DNA from: Nemertoderma westbladi
Lineage: Eukaryota; Xenacoelomorpha; Nemertodermatida; Nemertodermatidae
Length of the DNA: 54,077 nt
Assembly (NCBI GenBank): GCA_032718475.1
Contig: JAUCBJ010002909.1
Location: forward strand, 1 to 54,077
Direction: 5' to 3'
Below the pieces are notes generated by a model that was not told the DNA's origin, did no database searches, and saw nothing but the letters and a program-made list of their open reading frames with translations. This document shows positions 1 through 9,492 of the stretch, piece by piece (the first letter of the stretch is position 1; each line of letters begins with the position of its first letter). A program made the translations under genes and the position numbers.

Positions 1-1
1 A

Positions 2-274
2 AGCCCTAGATCTGACAGAGAAGAATCCATTTCCTGGTGGAATAGAAGCGGGATTTACAGTCCAACCATCAGAACGAAGTGGAAGAATGTCCAGCTCCAA
101 AGAGGCGATATTACAATACAGTCCAGCTCCAAAGAGGCGATATTACAATACACTTGTCACCACATAAAGAAACAAAGAAACTCTGCTGTTTCGTCAAGAA
201 ATCCTTCTAAGTGCAAAATCTTTTTAGCAAAAAGAATCACTGATGTACAACAAAGAAGTGGCACAAATTATTAA
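2..274 (+). CDS. Open partial reading frame at the left edge, unknown product
   Basis: The frame starting at base 2 is open for 90 codons from the window edge to a TAA at 272-274. I do not recognise the product. A perfect 32-bp tandem duplication (89-152) lies inside it. Because 32 is not a multiple of three, the duplication switches the frame. Without the second copy, the first-frame reading would run into a TAA near base 207, giving a shorter and equally plausible C-terminus. It could be the 3' end of a gene or transposon beginning outside the window, or chance. No start, splice site or known motif supports it. Confidence 0.2.
   Translation, partial: SPRSDREESISWWNRSGIYSPTIRTKWKNVQLQRGDITIQSSSKEAILQYTCHHIKKQRNSAVSSRNPSKCKIFLAKRITDVQQRSGTNY
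89..152 (+). repeat. Perfect 32-bp tandem duplication
   Basis: Bases 89-120 and 121-152 are identical (both begin GTCCAGCTCCAAAG). The copies look recent because no substitution separates them. Confidence 0.95.
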
Positions 275-2190
275 ACTGTCGAAGACACCTAATTCCCAAT
301 AACTAATTAACGCTGGGAGAGAATTGGTTTCTAAAAATTTGGGAAAGTCACTGTCAAGCAATTTGCCAATGATGTATTACATTTTTTTGAGCAACATGGC
401 AACATAATAATAGTTGAAAATGTTACCAGGACTTGTATATTTAACATTACTACATACTTAAGGAAGTTCCAGGGGCAGCATATTGAACCAACTAATTTAG
501 GCACTACATACATTTAGAAAGAGCAATCAAATAAAATGCCACAAATTACTAATGAACTATGTAGTAGCCTGTCCCTAAAACCTGTTAGCATGCTGTGCAT
601 TGCACTAAACGCTGTCAGTAAAGTCAACTATGATCCACGATCTGCTGTTGCAAAGTTCTCAATTATGAGAGATGAAACAAGCAACCTGATGCAGAAGTAT
701 ATACTCAATTTTATTCCTATTCGAAATTTCAAATTATTAACCATTATTTAACCGTTATGCACTACTAACCTTTGTTTCTCATTTAGTTTAGCTGCTATGT
801 ACTGTGTTCATGTGACTAAGGTGTTAGAATTATCTGAATCTTAGATGTTTACCACTGGAGATGCAGTTTATTAATTATTGTTGATAATTAATTTTAATTT
901 CTGGTGTAATTCAGAGTGTGTTCATTGTATATCCGTTATTTGTCATTTATAAAAATATTAGGAATTAGACTATCCTTCGTTTCATAGTTAGTTTAAAAAC
1001 TGTTATGTACTAACCTTATCTGTTTATCAGACTTTATAGGCCTACTAAACTTACGTTTCTCAGTTAGTTTACTGTTATATGTATACTTTCATTTCTCAGT
1101 TAGTTTAACTTATAAAGTAAATCTGAGGCAGGGTGATGTGGGCATGTGATAGACACACATGCGGCACTGGGCGGTGGGCAAAAGGCAGGTAAGACTGCAC
1201 CTACATTGACACCTGGCTTGCATCCCAAAACACTAAGATTGGTTTATTTGTTTATTAGTTATTATGTTTATTGGTTTATTTATTAACAAACTTTGAAGCG
1301 CCAACATTTCCTGAATCATTTACAACTCTATGATTAATATATTTTCGGATGCCTAGGCAAAGTAGCCCTTATGAGTGAGCAGCATCAGTAGTGACAATGG
1401 CATTGCTGAGTGTCTGGTATGATCTGGCACAGTATGCATAAACATCTTGCCTGCAATATACCACCAACCAGCAGTCATTTTCGAAGATGGTACTTGCCTT
1501 TACTTACTGAGGTCTCATCTACTTGGAAGTTTATAAATGTCCCTTTATTTATAGGTCTTGTAGTTATTGAATAAGGCAATATTTTCATAACGTAGTTAAT
1601 ATAGTCGGTTGTAAAGGCAAACACAACAACTAGCCCTGGCAACTAAATAACCCCACCATTCATGCCCTTAGCAAGCAGAACAGTAGGTTGGGCCTATAAT
1701 GTACCAGGCCTACATCAAAGCCCAATACAGATAGAAAGAATACTGAGTGAGACAGACTATAGATATACTACAGTATTATGGAGCCAACCATTACAGTTAA
1801 CCAATACAGCAAACTTAAACAGGTCTATAACTACTGTACTAGAGTAGAGTAGTCTGGTAGTAGGATATCTAGGGAGTAGATATCTTAAGAACGGACCAAG
1901 CTATGAACAAACTTCAGATTTATAATCCTGATGAAATTTTGCATTGGATAAAATTAAAAAATGTATAAAAAATCATAGGTGTTGTGTACCAAATAGATTT
2001 GCGCAAACCTTCCTAATAGTTGGATTTTAGGGCAGCTAGGGAAGGTTCACCTATAAGGAATAATCCAAAATTATGTATAGGGAAATACCACTTTTTAATT
2101 ATTTTGAAATGTTGACCTTTTTGGAAATATTTTGCAGTTTTTGACACATTTTTCGAATTTAAAAATTCCTACTTCCCAGTTGGTCTTTGT
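275..2190. other. AT-rich non-coding stretch
   Basis: No convincing gene is seen. Short ORFs of 60-71 codons have no recognisable motif and unremarkable composition. Around 1130-1210 there is a slightly GC-richer patch ending in a consensus-like splice donor (CAG followed by GTAAGA, near 1186), but no clear exon precedes it. Confidence 0.5.
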
Positions 2191-2191
2191 G

Positions 2192-2410
2192 GGGCGAGCC
2201 ACGAAGTGAGAGAGCCTTAGCGTAGTGGTACCATTAATCAACCTGTCGTTCTGTCGTTCTGTCGTTCTGTCGCGTTTTTTTTCAGTATTTTATTTTAAAC
2301 GTTAATAACTCGGCCAATCCTTGATGAAATCTATCCAAACTTGGTACACATGTTGTTTGGCAAAAGTTTGAAAATTTTCCAAGTAGAATTTGCGTGGGGC
2401 CTTCGTGCAG
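2192..2410 (-). mobile_element. Small inverted-repeat element (family A), copy 1
   Basis: The left end (GGGGCGAGCCACGAAGTGAG) and right end (GTGGGGCCTTCGTGCAGC) match, in inverted orientation, the two ends of the element at 12.62-12.97 kb. The interiors also correspond: a short run of GTCGTTCT units here mirrors the CGACAGA-type run there, followed in both by an 'aactcgg...cttgatgaaat...aaacttggtac' block. No ORF is present. This looks like a non-autonomous transposon or a SINE-like repeat, with the reverse-complement orientation relative to copy 2. Confidence 0.5.
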
Positions 2411-3256
2411 CATCAGTGTAACTGTTATTGTAGTTATAATATATTTATTTATCCAAAATTAACATGCGTTAAATTATTATTACTGTAGGATAAATCAGCT
2501 GGTTTTCTGACAAATTTTGCAAAACATAGGGGCTGTCTGCCAATCTGCATGTACCATTTGTACCGGTACTGTCAGGCTGTAATACAGGTCAGCCGGTACC
2601 ATACACTGCAGACATGCCATATCATGTAATCTAAACATGGCCCCGGAAACCCTTGCGGTGATTATAGTTTAGGCCTAATTAGCCTAGTACCGGTAATAAT
2701 AATATAATAGTTTAGATAGTTCAGTAGTTACCGCTAATCATTCAGTCATTGGCACGGTACACCGTATTGCTGTACTGCCGTTCAGCCGTTGTAGTGCGCA
2801 CCGTAGGTACCACCCATGCGTAGGCTTACTGTGCTGATTATGGTTTGATTGATTGATTGTTTTTTACACATAATTAAACCTTTTAAAATTCACAATAATA
2901 CATTTATAAAGATTACGTTACGATATTAGGCCTACAGTACAAGTAGGCCTAATAACACTAGATATTTAGGAGCACCAATACTGATTTATGTAGATAGTCA
3001 ACTTATAAAATGTTTATTTACTTAAATAAAAGGTTCTGGTGTAAGGATAGCCTCATGAGGTATATACCTCGTTTCCATGAGGGTCCTATAATAATTTTCA
3101 TACTCTAATATTTAAAGCTAGTCAGACTGTGGTACCTAAGCTATATACTGTTAGGTATATTGCTGTATTGGGGTGGGGTTAGGAATAATCCATTTGTTTT
3201 AGCATTGAACTGTTGAATCCCCTTATTTATTATAAAACCATTGGAAATATTCGCAA
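2411..3256. other. Non-coding DNA rich in TACCGGTA and TAGGCCTA palindromes
   Basis: No gene is visible. TACCGGTA-type and TAGGCCTA-type palindromes occur repeatedly (for example near 2565, 2595, 2690, 2930). Confidence 0.4.
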
Positions 3257-3850
3257 ATGCCGCTCCATTACTGTCTGATGTCTGAAACGCTCCCGACAGT
3301 CCGATGTATCTGGACCCGAGCAACCGAGTTGCTTCAAGAGGTGATTAACGGGGGAATACTACGGAATTGCTTGTTTGTCAGTACGATTCTATTTGGGTAT
3401 TTACTACACTCAGACACTGGGAATACGGCGGTCGGTCAGATCGTAATGCGGGCCACTGCCAAGTTCATCATGCCTCACTCCGGTCACCCACCTTGGAGTG
3501 CGGTGGGAAGAGTCCCACTTACTGAATTACGTCGACGACTGGACGAATCGACGAGGATTGCGATCTGGGTTTAGCGGCGGCCCGGATCCTGGGATCGCCT
3601 GGGGGAAATGGTTGAACGTTGGGCAGACGTTATCGCACTGGATTACGTTCTCTGTGACGCGAAAGTGTGAAGCGAATTCGTTGTCGAATTGGGTCGGAAG
3701 CTGCGGGAATTCTACTGTTCTACGGGAGTAAACCGCAGCGGTCCGGTGACTCTGACTACGGACGGATACTACTGGGATAAGCAGGTATTTCGATCGAGTT
3801 TCTCGTATTCTCGATGCTCGAGGCGGATAGAGAGTTGGTTGTGTTGGGCG
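3257..3850. other. GC-elevated segment with overlapping ORFs, coding status unclear
   Basis: Base composition rises sharply compared with both flanks and CpG is frequent. Plus-strand ORFs of 105, 77 and 64 codons and a 144-codon minus-strand ORF overlap here, so at most one is real. The third plus frame reaches a donor-like CAG/GTATTT near 3783, after residues reading GPVTLTTDGYYWDKQ. The segment could be a CpG-rich first exon or promoter. I recognise no family. Confidence 0.2.
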
Positions 3851-4010
3851 GTGTTGTTCAATTCTATCAAACATATTAAATAATTGGTAAAATAATAAAA
3901 ACACACCAGATAAAGATACTGAGCTTATGGTAAAGAGATAGGCCGAACTTACAATTTCCAAATAGATTGTTCATATAATAAATATATTTTTGGTATTTGA
4001 TTTCAAGATA

Positions 4011-4028
4011 GGGGGGGGGGGGGGGGGG
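4011..4028 (+). repeat. Poly-G tract (18 G)
   Basis: Uninterrupted run of 18 G. Similar long G or C runs occur near 13574, 18313, 26880, 32700, 36607 and 37667. Lengths of such runs are unreliable in assemblies. Confidence 0.9.
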
Positions 4029-4097
4029 CTGGACGCAATAAAAATTCATCCCTCTCCAGGGGAAATTGGACGCAAATAACAACAGCTGATTACTCTC

Positions 4098-4190
4098 AAA
4101 AATAAAACTGTAACCTGTTCTATTGTGTTTACTTTATTGTTTTGGTTAAAATAACGTGCCACTGTAACCTGCTCCTTTCCCAAAATTTAG
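4098..4190 (+). repeat. Dispersed ~62-bp repeat (family R62), one full and one partial unit
   Basis: The unit carries TTATTGTTTTGGTTA, then CTGTAACCTGCTCCTTTCCC. A preceding partial unit ends in a similar CTGTAACCTG block. The same unit recurs at 18.64-18.70 kb (minus), 25.81 kb and three times in tandem at 32.83-33.01 kb. Confidence 0.7.
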
Positions 4191-4369
4191 AAATTAATAT
4201 TGAGGCGGGATATTAATTCGCCAAGATGGGATTTGCGTCCAGTCCCACCCCCCTCCTATCTCTTGATTTCACTAAAAAATAGAATACATTGCATTTTACT
4301 GTTATAATTACTGTATTGAATAAAATAATTAATTGATTGTTTATTAAACCGTGCTAAGCACGTTGAACT

Positions 4370-4675
4370 GGAGCTCTAACAATTCCCCACTAGCGGCAGA
4401 CAGGAACTGTAAAAGTCTCTGTAGAATTTATAATTAAGCAATGCTCTTAGGTAACTACTACTAAATTTCAGATGAATCTGATCGTTGGTTCTATAATTAC
4501 AGCTATTTTTACGTTTCTGTTAATTCGCCCCCTAGCGGCAGACCGGGGAACTGTAGAAGTCTGTCTGTGTGTAGAATTTCTAAATTTTTTTAAGACTACA
4601 AGTGTACCAAGTTTGGTTCCATTTCATCCATGATTGACCGACTAATTAGCGTTCAAACATTCCTGCCACGAATAA
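4370..4675 (+). repeat. Two degenerate ~140-bp repeat units
   Basis: Both units begin with CTAGCGGCAGAC (near 4389 and 4531), then GAACTGTA(G/A)AAGTCT and GTAGAATTT. The second continues into 'accaagtttggttccatttcatcc', resembling the core of family A elements at 2.2 and 12.6 kb. Confidence 0.5.
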
Positions 4676-5062
4676 AAGCCACGAATACAACTTCAAAACA
4701 CAAACGCCAACAATAAACTGAAAGCGAATCGAACGTCTTCAGAAGAATCTGTCATTGGGACGAAGAAAAGGAAGCCGAAACCACGGGAATGGACCACAGC
4801 TAAGATTGAATGCTCCCATTGTCAGAGTTCCTGGACCGAAATTGAAACACCAATTGCCGATGGGCTTGATCTCTCAAACCAAAACTTCCTCTGCGGGGTT
4901 TGCGCGGCAGTAAAGATTGAAAGTCTGGAAGCTGGCATCCCTAGGTATTATTATTATAAAGAGCGTCAGCCTGCGTTTAATAAATATATTTTAATACAAA
5001 ACAGGTCGAACGCAAAGAGGCTTATAATGAAGACGAGTACTGCATTGATTATATTCCTATAA
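4676..5062 (+). CDS. Four-cysteine (zinc-ribbon-like) open fragment, unknown protein
   Basis: The frame is open for 128 codons between two stops but has no usable ATG until near its end, so it would be an internal exon or the remnant of one. Residues 28-37 are strongly basic (TKKRKPKPRE). They are followed by CSHC at 46-49 and CGVC at 73-76, a Cys-x2-Cys...Cys-x2-Cys arrangement typical of small zinc-binding modules. After residue 90 (CCTAG followed by GTATTA at about 4946) composition becomes AT-rich, and a GT splice donor fits there. I cannot name the family. It may belong to a transposon or a host gene, and no neighbouring plus-strand exon is evident. Confidence 0.35.
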   Translation, partial: KPRIQLQNTNANNKLKANRTSSEESVIGTKKRKPKPREWTTAKIECSHCQSSWTEIETPIADGLDLSNQNFLCGVCAAVKIESLEAGIPRYYYYKERQPAFNKYILIQNRSNAKRLIMKTSTALIIFL

Positions 5063-5292
5063 ACCACCTGGCTTTGCATATTGAACGTGCGTTTGGAAAT
5101 AAGTTCGTGCTACCCTTCCGTGGGTGGTAGATGTCGCGGTTATGTATTGGTGGGTGGGAAGGGAGGGGGCGGGGGGGTGCAGATTAAAAGGGGTGAACAC
5201 GTACTGTCCCCCTTTCTTTGATTAATTGGTGGTGTTGGTTAATCTCTCATAACCTGATTTTGTGATACAGTCGCACAATTTTAATTTGTATC
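5063..5292. other. Short intergenic stretch with G-rich run
   Basis: Contains a G-rich run around 5160-5180 and no ORF of note. Confidence 0.4.
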
Positions 5293-5722
5293 TCATAACT
5301 GGGCCTCGTGCTGCGCGAAGGCCCCACGAACGTGTCGAAATAGTTTCTCGTTATACTCAAAGAACTCGTCGATAATTCCAGTTATATCACTTTCCTCGAT
5401 CGAAATTCTTGTCAGGGTGTGTGACTGTAATTCCATAGCTGGGTTAACAACTATAAAAATTACAGAGCACACCTTGCTAACGGGTATAGACGCTTGATTG
5501 TATATATGATAGGTTTTCCCAACGAATTGATTGTTGTCAATCACAACTACAACATCACCGTTCGGAGCAAGAGCATGAGTCGAGGCGAAAGACTTCATCA
5601 ACCGTAACAATGTGGTATAATGTGGTGCTGCGGAACTATTACTCCACAATTTTTGGGATACCTTTGATGTTGAGTAGTTCTTACGTAACTTTGGCCTGGC
5701 TTCGACATTTTGAAAGGCAAAA
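5293..5722 (-). CDS. Putative terminal exon of an uncharacterised minus-strand gene
   Basis: The minus-strand frame is open from 5811 to a TGA at 5293-5295. The first 34 or so codons are AT-rich and intron-like. Protein-like composition begins near 5722, just after a possible AG acceptor. The remainder (about 140 residues) contains GDVVVVIDNNQFVGKTYHIYN and ends GAFAQHEAQL. I do not recognise the family with certainty. The candidate exon at 7.3-7.7 kb on the same strand could belong to the same gene. The last codons coincide with a GGGGCCTTCGCGCAGCACGA motif that is also the end sequence of the family A inverted-repeat element, so the C-terminus may be repeat-derived. Confidence 0.3.
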
Positions 5723-5811
5723 TACATACATATATATATAAGATACATTTTGGGTATACTATTGAATTTAAAATAATTAAAAATTTGAACTATTGTACAG
5801 TGGAAGTCCAT

Positions 5812-7300
5812 CTACATTAAATGAAAGCACCAGTGGAGTGAGTGGAGTTTTGTCCGCATTACTGATAGTTTCCAAATTGCATATGCACTTATGCCAAAGT
5901 ATAAAAATTCACCGTCCATGCCAAGAGACCTCACATCATTGGTTAAAAACCAAAAATAATTTTGCTAATAATGGGAACCTAATTCGAGTCTGATAGGGTT
6001 AGTGAATTTTTTTTATCATTTTTTAATATCGTTTAATTATTGTTTTCAACTATAATACATAATGCATAAATTTAAAAACACTTACTCTTATCTGGTCTAG
6101 GGGTAATTCCATCCAAAGACAACAAATCGGTGTGGCACTATATCCCAGATTTCAAAAATAATTCTAATATATGTTGTAAATTGGTTACGTAATGAGTGTT
6201 CAAAATTTGGCGCCAATTGGAGCACAGGAAAAAAATTTACATCCACTTTTGTTTTGGTTTTTGTCAAAATTGAACAATATATTATTGGCATTATTGTTGG
6301 TCTACAAATCGGGAAGACGCCAAAAATGTGTCTTGGATGTAGTTAATATAATAATTATTCATTTAGCAAAGAATTGTGAACCACCGGGTTTGTAGACCTG
6401 TTGTGCCGGCACTTTTCATTTTACTAAAATTTTGGAAAAATTTAATTTATGGGTATGTTTTGATTGCGAATTATTCAACTATCAATGATTGCTGTTTAAT
6501 AAATATAAGTTATTATGTGCTACTCACATATATTAAATATATCTTAAGTGTTTTTTCAATTAAAATAGTTATATAACTTGAGTTGGCCTACTCTGCATAG
6601 AGAGAGAGACCGCAGGTCTACTATACCTACCCTATAGGCATCCCGCTGTTGTTAGTCCCTGCCAATCACTAGCCCAGTTACCTTTGAGCTGCAACATGCC
6701 GACAAACCACAAGTCTTACAAAGATATCTTAAGAGATTAAATTCGGTTAGTTTCTGCTAAAATTAATTCTTAAATTACAAAAGAACTAATAATGGGCCAA
6801 ACTTCAAATTTTCAGGATTAATTTATATTTGTATAAGGAGTTAGATTAAATTTGTCTTATTTTGAAATTTTCACTAATTTTTTACCAAATTCAAAGTGCT
6901 TTACTTCTTGGTCTACAAATTGGGCAAGTCATAATTCTTTGTTTGTATACTATTTAAAATGCTATCCATGTTTACTATAAACTTGTTTTTAGCAATGTCC
7001 CGGCATGTAGACCATAAATAATTTGAATTTAATTTGGACTGAATTTCTGGAATTGCCAACTTTGACCAGCCATAACTTCTGATCTAATAATTAAAATCAA
7101 ATAAAATTTTCAGCGATTTATATTAACATTATTTGCAACATATAAAATAATTTCGAATCAAATCTCAGAGATAGTGCCACCGACATTTGTCGATTTTGGC
7201 TGGAATGAATCTCTTCGGCTTATCCTTGGTGTCGAAGAGTTCTAATAATAATGTGCGCACGATACCAACATGTATGTCATTTTCGAAATCGATGGAGTGC
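5812..7300. other. AT-rich non-coding stretch
   Basis: No convincing coding region. If the flanking minus-strand candidates belong together, this would be an intron. Around 6190-6230 there is a weak match to the 'caaaattt..gc.ccaa' repeat found at 25.0-25.6 and 27.05 kb. Confidence 0.3.
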
Positions 7301-7306
7301 AGATCT

Positions 7307-7738
7307 TCAATAAATGCCACAGTATTTTGGGTTGCAGAAAAAGTTTTTAGTTCGTTTTTTTATTAAAGGTGCAAAAAATTCAACTGTGCCTTTATCAATG
7401 TTTTTACTTGTGCCACTACCGGTACTTGTTGGCAACTCCGTAGTTAGAGAGCAACTCGGCACATTGCCACTGCTAGATTCAGATGAAACCCTGCCAGGTT
7501 TAATAGGATTGACATCAGGGTATCGTGAAAGGTTTAACTTCAACGAGTAAAAATAATGACATGTTGAACAAATTCGTTGATCATACTTTGTTATTAGACG
7601 ATTGTCAATCATGTACTCTATAACACCTTTCTTCATGTTTTTATTCGTTTTCTTGAATACGTAATAGTGAGGCCAAGCAATATCTTTATCTTTAGATGCC
7701 TTTTCTTGTATTATTCGATGAGTAATGACTTTACAACA
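7307..7738 (-). CDS. Putative exon of an uncharacterised Cys/His-rich minus-strand gene
   Basis: On the minus strand an AAGTTTCAG acceptor (AG at 7739-7740) is followed by an open frame to a TGA at 7307-7309, about 143 codons. It starts CCKVITHRI, continues with IAWPHYYVFKK and MIDNRLITKYDQ, then has CSTCH, and becomes Ser/Thr/Gly-rich. The Cys-Cys...His...Cys-x2-Cys-His spacing suggests metal binding. The last 35 codons are less protein-like, and a donor (A/GTAAAA) near 7410 may end the exon earlier. No family is identified. The exon at 5.3-5.7 kb is a possible continuation. Confidence 0.35.
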   Translation of the reverse strand, partial: CCKVITHRIIQEKASKDKDIAWPHYYVFKKTNKNMKKGVIEYMIDNRLITKYDQRICSTCHYFYSLKLNLSRYPDVNPIKPGRVSSESSSGNVPSCSLTTELPTSTGSGTSKNIDKGTVEFFAPLIKKRTKNFFCNPKYCGIY

Positions 7739-8089
7739 CTGAAACTTGCTAGTTCAGTAGTTAAGCCATAATTAATATTATTTAACACAATATAATAAAT
7801 ATATCGTTTAAGTTCAAACCAATAATTTCTTCTAGAGGCCGATGAACAAAAATACAAACTTTCTTAGATTTATTATGACTTGGTGATTTATCTTAATTAC
7901 AAATTAGGCTAGGCCTATTAAAGATTGTTAAAATACCGTAGGTGTAATGGCCTACATGAACTGAGTACCAGTACCTATGACTTGACGATATCTATAAATG
8001 TTCTGGGTTCATTCCGGTACCTGAAGTTAAACTATCCGAATCAGGCAAGTAAATATTTCCACATTGGGCAATAGTGTCAAACCATACTT

Positions 8090-8503
8090 CAGTCAGGAAC
8101 ACTGGTCACAATATGTCCAATTTACAGCCAGAATGTGTCCGCGGAAAACGCTCTCAGAGTGAAATTTCTCCATAGAAAACAATGCTAAATTTCATTTGAA
8201 AACCGGCAGTGAAATTTTAACATTGGCATTCTAAAAATTATGCCATTAGAATCGCCATAAAATTCTGTATAAATTAATTTGAGAATTAGAATCTCATCGT
8301 TGGGATAACTATCATAATATTAAAAATAAAAATGTGCCCAGCTTCTGCTTTGGGTACTAGTGGAGTTACAGCCAAAATATGTCCGGAAATATAATCGCAG
8401 CCTGTGAAGGACAAATAGTGGCTGCACGGACACTTTCTGGCTGTAAATATGTGGACAATTTTTGGCTGAGCTTCAGCCAGAAAGTGACCAGTGTTCCTAA
8501 CTG
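8090..8503. mobile_element. 414-bp inverted-repeat (MITE-like) element with 5-bp target duplication
   Basis: The left end reads CAGTCAGGAACACTGGTCA (8090-8108). The reverse complement of the right end (8485-8503) is the same with one change. The element is flanked directly by TACTT on both sides (8085-8089 and 8504-8508), a perfect 5-bp target duplication. Inside, ACAGCCAGAATGTGTCC-type motifs recur (near 8125, 8372 and, inverted, 8428-8447). No transposase ORF, so non-autonomous. Confidence 0.7.
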
Positions 8504-8508
8504 TACTT

Positions 8509-9490
8509 GCCTCATTGGGCAAGAAATTCACTTTCCCGATCTGGGCATTTCACCATACTGTGGTTTGCAACAGTCAGACAGTACCGGTACTGCAGTACGA
8601 GTAAGAAAAAGTGTAGGTCTGTAGGTACGGGAAACTGCATTGAGCCACTAATGTTGGCCTAATACCTGAATACTGTAATATCAATAGGCCTAAGGCTAAA
8701 ATGTAAAAATGTTTTTTTTGATTTACAGATTTAAAAAAATTTAACAAGAAATACCCGTACACGCCTACATACTGACATACAGCATAGGACCACTGAACCA
8801 GTCAGTACCCATACACTTTGCTTACAATAGTCCTGCAGTCTTCCTCATATAAAATTCTGGTAGTGGATTAAGTACCATGTGGGCCTATGGCTATGGTACA
8901 CCAGTAGGCTAACTACATTGCATGACAGATCACCTAAAATTCAAATTAGGGTGGTGTAAGCCTACCACTCAGTACCGGTACCTTAGAGTAAGTAAGCCTT
9001 CTGATGTAGTGAGTGACTATCAATTGGTGCAGGACACGTTGACACACGGCCTTTTCCACACAGAAGTTAGTAAAACAAAAGTGAACTTGTGTGATTCTAA
9101 TGCCACACAATTTCACTACTGATTTTCAGTAGTGAAAGGATTTTCTTTCCAGATATTATTTTCACTCAAGACTCGATAGCCTCAAATTTTTTTAATTTTA
9201 ATTGTACTTGATTTAATTTTTTATGATGTTTATGAATTTTTAATGATAGGGGCCTAGTGGGTGAACCTGCATTGGTCAGATACTTAGTCACAACTTTATA
9301 ATTGAATATATTTCATATCTTACAGGTCATCTTATATTTGGAATTGAAATTGGAATTGTTTAATTGACATTAAATATAAAAAATAAAATAGAGCTAACAA
9401 TAAGAACATATACAAAAGACACATATAACCATTATAAACAATGAACATGTGAAAATAGTATGGCTGTATGACGGAAATAAAATGGAAAAA
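8509..9490. other. Non-coding stretch
   Basis: No gene is seen. TACCGGTA palindromes occur near 8583 and 8973. Confidence 0.4.
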
Positions 9491-9492
9491 TA

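Noticed and set aside
1183-1192. Strong splice-donor consensus
   Set aside because: No open reading frame or exon-like composition precedes it.
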